DNA from: Streptomyces coeruleorubidus
Lineage (GTDB): Bacteria > Actinomycetota > Actinomycetes > Streptomycetales > Streptomycetaceae
Reading direction: 5' to 3'
NCBI RefSeq assembly: GCF_008705135.1
Contig: NZ_CP023694.1
Coordinates: 5,127,001 to 5,191,000, forward strand
Length of the DNA stretch: 64,000 nt
Of the stretch, positions 16,426-25,452 are shown one piece after another (within the stretch, counting starts at the first letter, position 1; every line of letters begins with the position of its first letter). The notes beneath the pieces are model-generated. The model was not told the DNA's origin, did not search any database, and saw nothing but the letters and a program-made list of their open reading frames with translations. The position numbers and the translations under genes were made by a program.

Positions 16426-17619
16426 GTGGTTGTACGTCGCGATTCCGCTGTGGGCGAACAGAGCCCCGATGGCGGCAGGAAAACGGCGAAAGCGACAGGG
16501 GAGGCGGCGCCTTCCGGGAAGTCGACGCCGGCGAAGAAGGCGCTTGCCAGGCAGGCCGGGGCCGCGAGTAAGCAGGCATCTGCGATGCAGGCCGCGGCTG
16601 TGAAGAAATCCGCATCTGCGAAGAAGGCGGCGGCTGTGAAGAAGGCGGCCTCTGCGAAGAAAGCCGCGTCTGTGAAGAAGGCGGCGTCCGCGAAGAAAGC
16701 CGTGTCTGCGAAGAGGGCCGCGCCTGTGAAGAAAGCCGCGTCTGCGAAAAAGGTCCCAGTCAAGAAGGTCACCGTCGCGCCCAAGAAAGCCACGGCCCGC
16801 ATCAAGGGCGCCGCCCCGGCCAGGACCGTCGTCCACCCGCCGAGTGGCGAGTCGCGTACCGCCCTGGTCCGCCGGGCCCGCCGTATCAACCGCGAGCTCG
16901 CCGAGGTCTACCCCTACGCCCACCCCGAGCTGGACTTCACCAACCCCTTCCAGCTCGTGGTCGCCACGGTCCTGTCCGCCCAGACGACCGACCTGCGCGT
17001 CAACCAGACGACCCCCGCCCTCTTCGCCAAGTACCCCACCCCCGAGGACCTGGCCGCCGCCAACCCGGAAGAGGTGGAGGAGATTCTCCGCCCGTGCGGC
17101 TTCTTCCGGGCCAAGACCAAGTCGGTCATAGGGCTGTCCAAGGCCCTCGTGGCGGACTTCGGAGGCGAGGTCCCCGGCCGGCTGGAGGACCTGGTCAAGC
17201 TGCCCGGCGTCGGCCGCAAGACGGCGTTCGTCGTGCTCGGGAACGCCTTCGGCCGGCCCGGCATCACCGTGGACACGCACTTCCAGCGCCTGGTGCGCCG
17301 CTGGCAGTGGACCGCCGAGACGGACCCGGACAAGATCGAGGCCGCGGTCGGCGCTCTCTTCCCGAAGAGCGACTGGACGGACCTCTCGCACCATGTGATC
17401 TGGCACGGTCGCCGCATCTGCCACGCCCGCAAGCCCGCGTGCGGTGCCTGCCCGATCGCCCCGCTCTGCCCGGCGTACGGCGAGGGCGAGACCGACCCGG
17501 AGAAGGCCATGAAGCTGCTCAAGTACGAGAAGGGCGGCTTCCCCGGCCAGCGTCTGAACCCCCCGCAGGCCTACCTGGACGCGGGCGGCAAACCGGCGCC
17601 GCCGCTGGGGGCCGGATGA
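16426..17619 (+). CDS. nth: endonuclease III with long lysine/alanine-rich N-terminus
   Basis: A 397-residue base-excision DNA glycosylase/AP lyase. The catalytic core starts near residue 145 and shows VATVLSAQTTD, the helix-hairpin-helix LPGVGRKTAFVVLG with the lysine nucleophile, VDTHFQRL with the catalytic Asp, and the 4Fe-4S cysteines C-(x6)-C-(x2)-C-(x5)-C in CHARKPACGACPIAPLC. About 140 N-terminal residues are extra: a histone-H1-like run of A-K-K repeats (residues about 50-125). The start used is the GTG at 16426; internal starts are possible, but the repeat is in frame and codon-biased. Confidence 0.9.
   Translation: MVVRRDSAVGEQSPDGGRKTAKATGEAAPSGKSTPAKKALARQAGAASKQASAMQAAAVKKSASAKKAAAVKKAASAKKAASVKKAASAKKAVSAKRAAPVKKAASAKKVPVKKVTVAPKKATARIKGAAPARTVVHPPSGESRTALVRRARRINRELAEVYPYAHPELDFTNPFQLVVATVLSAQTTDLRVNQTTPALFAKYPTPEDLAAANPEEVEEILRPCGFFRAKTKSVIGLSKALVADFGGEVPGRLEDLVKLPGVGRKTAFVVLGNAFGRPGITVDTHFQRLVRRWQWTAETDPDKIEAAVGALFPKSDWTDLSHHVIWHGRRICHARKPACGACPIAPLCPAYGEGETDPEKAMKLLKYEKGGFPGQRLNPPQAYLDAGGKPAPPLGAG
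16590..16770 (+). repeat. degenerate (T/G)CNG-NNGAAGAA(R)GC repeat encoding AxxAKKA units
   Basis: Within nth, 15-18 bp units encoding variants of SAKKAA/AVKKAA are tandemly repeated about ten times. The repeat is a likely site of length variation between strains by slippage. Confidence 0.75.
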
Positions 17620-17710
17620 GCTGCCCCACGAACCCCTCGATCAGGGGATCGCGGCCGTTCACGGAACGATCTCAGGGCCGCCGCGCGTTGGAAGCGGCAG
17701 GACGACGGGG

Positions 17711-18412
17711 GTGGCGATGACGCGGGCGAGCGACACACAGGGCGGGCCGGTGACGGTGAGCAAGGAGGGCCTGCCCGGCTGGCTGGACCCGGTGGTGCAC
17801 GCCGTGGAGACGGTCCGGCCGCGGCAGCTCAGCCGCTTCCTGCCGCCGGAGGACGGCGCCGGGCGGCAGTCCGCCGTGCTGGTCCTCTTCGGTGAGGGCG
17901 AGCGCGGGCCGGAGCTACTGCTCATGGAGCGCGCGCACTCCCTGCGCTCGCACGCCGGCCAGCCCTCCTTCCCCGGCGGCGCCCTCGACCCGGAGGACGG
18001 CGACCCGCGCGGCGACGGCCCGCTGCGGGCGGCCCTGCGCGAGGCGGAGGAGGAGACCGGCCTCGATCCCTCCGGCGTCCAGCTCTTCGGCGTCCTGCCC
18101 CGGCTGTACATCCCGGTCAGCGGCTTCGTCGTCACCCCGGTGCTGGGCTGGTGGCGCGAGCCCAGCCCGGTCGGGGTCGTCGATCCGAACGAGACCGCCA
18201 GGGTCTTCACCGTCCCCGTGGCGGATCTCACGGATCCCGCCAACCGCGCCACCACCGTCCACCCCAGCGGCCACCGAGGTCCGGCATTTCTGGTCGAATC
18301 GGCACTTGTCTGGGGTTTCACGGCCGGAATCATCGACCGGCTGCTGCACTACTCGGGCTGGGAGCGGCCCTGGGACCGCGAGAAGCAGGTCCCGCTCGAC
18401 TGGCGCGCATGA
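17711..18412 (+). CDS. CoA-pyrophosphatase-type Nudix hydrolase
   Basis: A 233-residue Nudix protein. LLMERAHSLRSHAGQPSFPGG matches the NuCoA motif of CoA pyrophosphatases, and REAEEETGL is the Nudix box core. Members cleave CoA and its derivatives to phosphopantetheine and 3',5'-ADP. Start is GTG 17711 or ATG 17717; both are close to GGGGGTGG. The gene lies between nth and the MarP-like protease, the same order as Rv3674c-Rv3671c in mycobacteria as I recall. Confidence 0.9.
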   Translation: MAMTRASDTQGGPVTVSKEGLPGWLDPVVHAVETVRPRQLSRFLPPEDGAGRQSAVLVLFGEGERGPELLLMERAHSLRSHAGQPSFPGGALDPEDGDPRGDGPLRAALREAEEETGLDPSGVQLFGVLPRLYIPVSGFVVTPVLGWWREPSPVGVVDPNETARVFTVPVADLTDPANRATTVHPSGHRGPAFLVESALVWGFTAGIIDRLLHYSGWERPWDREKQVPLDWRA

Positions 18413-18425
18413 CAGGGTGGCCTCC

Positions 18426-19625
18426 GTGAACGTGCTGGACATCTTGTTGCTGGTCGCCGCCGTGTGGTTCGCGGTCGTCGGGTACCGCCAGGGATTCGTC
18501 GTCGGCATCCTGTCGGTGATCGGCTTCCTGGGCGGCGGTCTCGTCGCCGTCTACGCGCTCCCCGTCATCTGGGACGCGATCACGGACAACGCGGAGGTGA
18601 ACACGACCGCGGCCGTCGTCGCGGTCGTCGTCGTCATCGTCTGCGCCTCCGTCGGCCAGGCCCTCACCACCCACCTCGGCAACAAGCTGCGCCGGCACAT
18701 CACCTGGTCCCCGGCCCGGGCCCTGGACGCCACCGGCGGCGCGCTCGTCAACGTCGTGGCGATGCTCCTGGTCGCCTGGCTGATCGGTTCGGCCCTCGCG
18801 GGCACCACGCTGCCGACGCTCGGCAAGGAGGTCCGCAACTCCAAGGTGCTGCTCGGCGTCTCCCAGGCGCTGCCGGACCAGGCCGCCACCTGGTTCGCGG
18901 ACTTCTCCTCGGTCCTCGCGCAGAACGGCTTCCCGCAGGTCTTCAGCCCGTTCGCGAACGAGCCGATCACCGACGTCCAGCCCCCGGACCCGGCGCTGGC
19001 GAACAGCCCGGTGGCCACCCGCGCCCAGCGCTCCATCGTCAAGGTCATGGGAACCGCTCCGAGCTGCGGCAAGGTCCTGGAGGGCACCGGCTTCGTCTTC
19101 GGCGACCGCCGCGTGATGACCAACGCGCACGTGGTGGGCGGGGTCGACGAGCCGACCGTGCAGATAGGCGGCGAGGGCAAGAAGTACGACGCCACGGTCG
19201 TGCTCTACGACTGGCGGCGCGACATCGCCGTACTGGACGTGCCGGACCTCAAGGCGCCCGCGCTGCGCTTCACCACCGAGGACGCGGGCAGCGGCGACGG
19301 CGGGATCGTCGCGGGCTTCCCGGAGAACGGGGCGTACGACGTGCGTGCCGCACGCGTGCGTGGCCGCATCACGGCCAACGGCCCGGACATCTACCACCGC
19401 GGCACGGTCCGCCGCGACGTCTACTCCCTCTACGCGACCGTCCGCCAGGGCAACTCCGGCGGCCCGCTGCTCACACCCGACGGCAGGGTCTACGGCGTCG
19501 TCTTCGCCAAGTCCCTCGACGACGCCGAGACGGGTTACGCGCTGACCGTGGACGAGATCCAGGAGGACATCACCAAGGGGCGCACCGCCAACCAGCAGGT
19601 GGGCAGCGACAGCTGCGCGCTCTAG
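18426..19625 (+). CDS. MarP-like membrane serine protease (CvpA domain plus trypsin-like domain)
   Basis: A 399-residue protein. Four membrane segments of the CvpA/colicin V production type fill residues 1-120. A chymotrypsin-like protease domain follows with triad H235 (TNAHVVGG), D266 (RRDIAVLD) and S344 (GNSGGPLL). A GTG at 18426 is the start, 14 bp after the Nudix stop. The M. tuberculosis relative MarP protects against acid and oxidative stress by processing a peptidoglycan hydrolase. The protease domain should face the outside of the membrane. Confidence 0.93.
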   Translation: MNVLDILLLVAAVWFAVVGYRQGFVVGILSVIGFLGGGLVAVYALPVIWDAITDNAEVNTTAAVVAVVVVIVCASVGQALTTHLGNKLRRHITWSPARALDATGGALVNVVAMLLVAWLIGSALAGTTLPTLGKEVRNSKVLLGVSQALPDQAATWFADFSSVLAQNGFPQVFSPFANEPITDVQPPDPALANSPVATRAQRSIVKVMGTAPSCGKVLEGTGFVFGDRRVMTNAHVVGGVDEPTVQIGGEGKKYDATVVLYDWRRDIAVLDVPDLKAPALRFTTEDAGSGDGGIVAGFPENGAYDVRAARVRGRITANGPDIYHRGTVRRDVYSLYATVRQGNSGGPLLTPDGRVYGVVFAKSLDDAETGYALTVDEIQEDITKGRTANQQVGSDSCAL

Positions 19626-19982
19626 GAGTGCTGGAGCGGGGCTGCCGGCGGGTCACTCACGCGGGTGACGCCTCAGTCGCGTGTGTGGCGCAGACGTACG
19701 GTGACCCAGCGGGCCCGGCGGCGGAGGATGCGCGGGATCCCGACCCTGGGATCCGCGGTCGCCATCTGCGGTGCGCCGCTTCGCTGGTGGGGGTTCGCAC
19801 CGCCCGCCGAGCGGCGATTGCGGCTTGCGTCACTGTAGTCGTGCGTCCAGCCCATACCCCGACGTGTGCCCCCGCCTCATGGTCGATAACCGCCCCCGGG
19901 GCGTCCAATTGGCCTATGCGCCAGGCAATTGGCCGTTCGTAGCACAAGCGTTCACGTGCGGATACCGGTCGCGGTCACCAGG
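19626..19982. other. 357-bp stretch holding only a possible small gene
   Basis: Between the MarP-like and hydrolase genes. It contains the 60-codon candidate described separately (19673-19855); the remainder shows no feature I can support. Confidence 0.4.
19673..19855 (-). CDS. possible small basic protein, 60 aa
   Basis: A leftward 60-codon frame, MGWTHDYSDASRNRRS at the start and RRARWVTVRLRHTRD at the end. About four fifths of codons end in G or C, consistent with real Streptomyces coding. The product is strongly basic with no membrane segment. No clean ribosome site is visible (GGGG close to the ATG). An overlapping frame (19657-19947) has poorer coding character. Unknown family; I rate it somewhat less likely than not to be wrong. 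Confidence 0.5.
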   Translation of the reverse strand: MGWTHDYSDASRNRRSAGGANPHQRSGAPQMATADPRVGIPRILRRRARWVTVRLRHTRD

Positions 19983-20921
19983 TCACCGATCGGGTTCGGG
20001 ATCCTTCAGCCAGTTGATGAGTTCCGAGGAGAACGCGACCGGGTCCTCCTCGTGCGGGAAGTGCCCGAGGCCGTCGAACAGGCGCCAGCGGTACGGGGCT
20101 TCGACGTACTCGCCGGATCCCGCGGCGCTGCGCGTGCGCATCACGGGGTCGAGCGAGCCGTGCAGATGGAGCGTCGGCACGCGCACGGGCCGCTTCATCC
20201 GGCGGTTGAACTGGATGCCGTCCGGGCGGGCCAGGGAGCGCACCATCCAGCGGTACGGCTCGACCGCGCAGTGCGCGGCGGAGGGGATGCACATGGCCCG
20301 GCGGTAGATCTCCAGCGCCTCCTCCTCCGGCGGGCGCGGCCCGGACCAGTCCTGGATCAGCTCGGCCACCAGCGCCCCGTCGTCCGCGGTGAGCTGCCGC
20401 TCCGGGATCCAGGGCCGCTGGAATCCCCAGATGTGTGAACCGGCGCGGGTCTGCCTGACGTCCCGCAGCATGGCCGAGCGCCAGCGCCGCGGATGTGGCA
20501 TGGACGCGACGGCCAGCCGCCGCACCAGCTTGGGGCGCATCGCGGCGGCCGTCCACGCGAGGTACCCGCCCAGGTCGTGGCCGACCAGCGCGGCGTCGGG
20601 CTCGCCGAGGGAGCGGATGACGCCGGTGACGTCGAGCGCGAGGTTGGCGGGGTCGTAACCGCGCGGCGTACGGTCGCTGCCCCCGACGCCCCGCAGGTCC
20701 ATGGCGACGGCCCGGAAGCCCGCGTCGGCGAGCGCCACCAGCTGGTGCCGCCAGGTCCACCAGAACTGCGGGAAGCCGTGCAGGAGCAGGACCAGCGGCC
20801 CGTCGCCCAGCTCGGCGATGTGGAAGCGGGCGCCGTTGGCGGCGACGTCGCGGTGGCTCCAGGGGCCGTCCAGCCGCACGGCCGAAGCCGGTTGTGCCGA
20901 AGGTGTGGCGGGATCGGTCAT
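19983..20921 (-). CDS. alpha/beta hydrolase, epoxide-hydrolase-like
   Basis: A 312-residue alpha/beta hydrolase. The oxyanion motif HGFPQFWWTWRHQ (about residues 49-61) and nucleophile elbow LVGHDLGGYLAW, with Asp instead of Ser, place it with epoxide hydrolases and haloalkane dehalogenases. The C-terminal GLGHFPHEEDP provides the catalytic His. The ATG at 20921 overlaps the stop of the holin-like gene by 4 bp (ATGA), so the pair is translationally coupled. Natural substrate unknown. Confidence 0.88.
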   Translation of the reverse strand: MTDPATPSAQPASAVRLDGPWSHRDVAANGARFHIAELGDGPLVLLLHGFPQFWWTWRHQLVALADAGFRAVAMDLRGVGGSDRTPRGYDPANLALDVTGVIRSLGEPDAALVGHDLGGYLAWTAAAMRPKLVRRLAVASMPHPRRWRSAMLRDVRQTRAGSHIWGFQRPWIPERQLTADDGALVAELIQDWSGPRPPEEEALEIYRRAMCIPSAAHCAVEPYRWMVRSLARPDGIQFNRRMKRPVRVPTLHLHGSLDPVMRTRSAAGSGEYVEAPYRWRLFDGLGHFPHEEDPVAFSSELINWLKDPEPDR

Positions 20922-21406
20922 GACGACGAGCGTGCCACAGCCTCGATGGCCTCGGGGACCCGGTCCTGCGCGAGCTCGGGACGCGGGTGCGGCTTGGCCT
21001 TCTGCAGGACGCCCGCGGTCTCCTTCATCGAGGCGGCGACCTTCTGCGGGCCCTTGCTCTTCTTGGCCTTCTTCGCGAAGACCACGCCGATCAGCGCGAG
21101 CACGACCGCGACCAGTACGTTCGCCGCGAAGGACAGCAGGAAGCAGATCGCGAGGTTCCAGTCGCTCCAGGTGCGGATGCCGTAGGCCAGCGCGAAGTTC
21201 AGCATCGGCAGGGAGAACAGCAGTACCGCCCCCGCCATCGAGAAGGCGCCGCCGCTGGTCGCGCCGCGCTTCACGTCCTGCTTGAGCTGCGCCTTCGCCA
21301 GCGCGATCTCGTCGTGCACCAGCGCCGACATTTCCGCCGTCGCCGAGGCGAACAGCTGGCCGATGGTGCGTTCGGCGCCGACCGGGCTGCCGTCGGGTGC
21401 GCTCAT
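20918..21406 (-). CDS. actinobacterial holin-X-like (phage-holin superfamily) membrane protein
   Basis: A 162-residue protein. An amphipathic N-terminal helix (IGQLFASATAEMSALVHDEIALAKAQLKQD) precedes two hydrophobic segments (about residues 55-75 and 82-108), then a Lys-rich cytoplasmic tail. This layout is typical of the chromosomal DUF1469/holin-X proteins of actinobacteria; a phage origin is not implied by neighbours. It is the first gene of a two-gene unit with the epoxide-hydrolase-like gene. Confidence 0.82.
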   Translation of the reverse strand: MSAPDGSPVGAERTIGQLFASATAEMSALVHDEIALAKAQLKQDVKRGATSGGAFSMAGAVLLFSLPMLNFALAYGIRTWSDWNLAICFLLSFAANVLVAVVLALIGVVFAKKAKKSKGPQKVAASMKETAGVLQKAKPHPRPELAQDRVPEAIEAVARSSS

Positions 21407-21421
21407 CGCGGTCTCCCTCTT

Positions 21422-21501
21422 CTGCGTACGGTCCGATTTCCGCGTCTTTGCCTGACCGACCGCAGTCGTCCGACTGCTTTGGGCCTGACTGCGTACGGTC
21501 C
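21422..21501. promoter_or_regulatory. 13-bp direct repeat upstream of the holin-X-like gene
   Basis: CTGCGTACGGTCC occurs at 21422-21434 and again at 21489-21501. It lies in the 119-bp space before the leftward holin-like gene, where a regulator could bind. Function is inference. Confidence 0.35.
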
Positions 21502-21525
21502 CGTCTTTTGTACCGTCCCGTCAGA

Positions 21526-22962
21526 TCATGCCGGACGGTGGTGGTCATCGCCTGCCCCGCCCGGTACTTCGGCAAGCCCGTGGCGCGCGGCTGCCTTCTC
21601 CTGGGCGATTCGGCGGTGTTCGACGGCCTTGCGTTCGTAGAGGTCGGCCAGCCGCAGGTGGTACGCCGGGTCGTCCTCCTCGTAGATGTCGGGGATGCCG
21701 TCGAGGTCCTCGTCGCGCTCCTCGGCCTCCCACAGGCGCCGGTACTTGGCGTTCCGCAGCTTCAGCAGCACGGTCGCCAGCGTCGCGGCGATGAGCGAGC
21801 CCACCAGCACGGAGGCCTTCACCGCGCCGGTCATCGTCTGGTCGTCCTCGAAGGCGAGTTCGCCGATGAGCAGCGAGACCGTGAAGCCGATGCCGGCGAG
21901 ACTCGCCACCGCGAACACGTCCGCCCAGGCGAGATCGTCGCTGAGCGAGGCCCGGGTGAAACGGGCCGTCAGCCACGTCCCGGCGAAGATGCCGAGCGTC
22001 TTGCCGACGACGAGTCCGAGGACCACGCCGAGGGTCTCCGGCGTGGTGAACACCTCGACGAGCGCGCCGCCGGACACCGAGACACCCGCGCTGAACAGCG
22101 CGAACAGCGGTACGGCCAGGCCCGCCGACAGGGGCCGTACGAGGTGCTCGATGTGTTCGCCGGGGGAGTGGTTCTCGCCCTCGTGGCGGTGGCAGCGCAG
22201 CATGAGGCCCATGGCGACACCGGCGATGGTGGCGTGGATGCCGCTGTTGTACATCAGCGCCCAGACGACCAGCGCGAGCGGCAGGTAGACGTACCAGCCG
22301 CGTACGCCCTTGCGCAGCAGCAGCCAGAAGAGGACCAGACCCGCGACGGCGCCGCCGAGCGCGGCGAAGTTCAGGTCGTCGGTGAAGAACACCGCGATGA
22401 TCAGGATCGCGAAGAGGTCGTCGACGACGGCGAGCGTGAGCAGGAAGGCCCGCAGCGCGCTCGGCAGGGAGGTGCCGATGACCGCGAGCACGGCGAGCGC
22501 GAAGGCGATGTCGGTGGCGGTGGGAACGGCCCAGCCGGCCAGGGAACCGCCGCCGGTGACGTTGGTGAGGACGTAGACGAGCGCCGGTACGGCCATCCCG
22601 CACAGCGCGGCGACGACCGGCAGCGCGGCGGCCTTGGGGTCGCGCAGGTCGCCCGCGACGAGCTCGCGCTTGAGCTCGATGCCCGCGACGAAGAAGAAGA
22701 CCGCGAGCAGCCCGTCGGCGGCCCAGTGCGCGACCGAGAGATCCAGGCCGACGGCGGCGGGTCCGAAGTGGAAGTGGGAGACGCTCTCGTAGCTGTCGTG
22801 CAGCGCGGGGATGTTCGCCCAGAGCAGGGCGGTGACCGCGGCGACGAGCAGCAGCACACCACCGACGGTCTCGGTGCGCAGCGCGTCCGCCACGTAGGTC
22901 CGCTCGGGGAGGGAGAGCCGGCCGAGGACCTTGCGGGGGGCGGAGGGGCGGGGCGCGGTCAC
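21526..22962 (-). CDS. nhaA: Na+/H+ antiporter NhaA
   Basis: A 478-residue NhaA-family antiporter with about twelve membrane segments. Typical segments are ADGLLAVFFFVAGIELKREL, the unwound-helix region GSLAGWAVPTATDIAFALAVLA with the tandem-motif ATDIAF, and LAVVDDLFAILIIAVFF carrying the paired aspartates of the ion site. The C-terminal 50 residues are a charged cytoplasmic tail. The GTG at 22962 follows CGGAGG at 8-base spacing. It exports Na+ in exchange for H+ for pH and salt balance. Confidence 0.95.
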   Translation of the reverse strand: MTAPRPSAPRKVLGRLSLPERTYVADALRTETVGGVLLLVAAVTALLWANIPALHDSYESVSHFHFGPAAVGLDLSVAHWAADGLLAVFFFVAGIELKRELVAGDLRDPKAAALPVVAALCGMAVPALVYVLTNVTGGGSLAGWAVPTATDIAFALAVLAVIGTSLPSALRAFLLTLAVVDDLFAILIIAVFFTDDLNFAALGGAVAGLVLFWLLLRKGVRGWYVYLPLALVVWALMYNSGIHATIAGVAMGLMLRCHRHEGENHSPGEHIEHLVRPLSAGLAVPLFALFSAGVSVSGGALVEVFTTPETLGVVLGLVVGKTLGIFAGTWLTARFTRASLSDDLAWADVFAVASLAGIGFTVSLLIGELAFEDDQTMTGAVKASVLVGSLIAATLATVLLKLRNAKYRRLWEAEERDEDLDGIPDIYEEDDPAYHLRLADLYERKAVEHRRIAQEKAAARHGLAEVPGGAGDDHHRPA

Positions 22963-23107
22963 GTGGGAGACCTCCGGTCGGTGGGCAGGGCTGAACACAT
23001 GCCGACCAGACTTCCCGGCGCACCATGAAGCGGTTGTTTTTCTTAGTTGGGTGAACATTCTAGGTAGGCATGAGGCCGAACGCACCCGGTGATCGCCACC
23101 GGAATGC

Positions 23108-23148
23108 CGAAGGGGCACCCGGCGTGCCGATCACCGGGTGCCCCTTCG
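23108..23148. terminator. 15-bp inverted repeat downstream of acetyl-CoA synthetase
   Basis: Arms at 23108-23122 and 23134-23148 (CGAAGGGGCACCCGG and complement), 11-base loop. It lies 27 bp beyond the acs stop and before nhaA. Confidence 0.85.
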
Positions 23149-23174
23149 TCCGCTGCGCCATGCCTGTGGGGCGA

Positions 23175-25130
<1,956 letters not shown>

Positions 25131-25452
25131 GGCATCTGCCTTTCCCAGGGTGTCCGTTGTGTCCCAGGCCACAGCTCATCAGACCCGGGGGTGGGATGAC
25201 AAGGGCCGATCGCCGATTGGTTTAGACCTGTCGGGCGGTGGTGTCGGCGGTCGGCGTCATCCGTACCCACGGACGCCGACCTGGGAAAGTTCAGCCTGTG
25301 TAACGCGCGTCACCCATGGGGCGCGATGCGCAGGCGGTGGGGTGTGCGGCCCGCGGGCCGTCGGGCCCGACGGGCCCCGTCGGGCCCGACGAGGCCGTGG
25401 GGCCGTCCAGACCGCACACCCGCGTCCGCGCCGTGCACGCGCCGTCACGGGC
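25131..25452. other. 322-bp gap with acs promoter side and CA-fusion terminator
   Basis: No gene. It contains the two 14-bp palindromes listed separately and a GC-richer right half. The left end must hold the acs promoter; I cannot identify the elements with confidence. Confidence 0.4.
25359..25391. terminator. two tandem 14-bp palindromes, probable terminator of the SulP-carbonic anhydrase gene
   Basis: CGTCGGGCCCGACG occurs at 25359-25372 and 25378-25391. Each copy is self-complementary and the two can pair with each other. They lie 60-90 bp past the stop of the leftward SulP gene. Confidence 0.55.

Noticed and set aside
20918..21406. Prophage remnant, from the holin-like protein
   Set aside because: The holin-X family is a normal chromosomal family in actinobacteria and no phage genes are adjacent.
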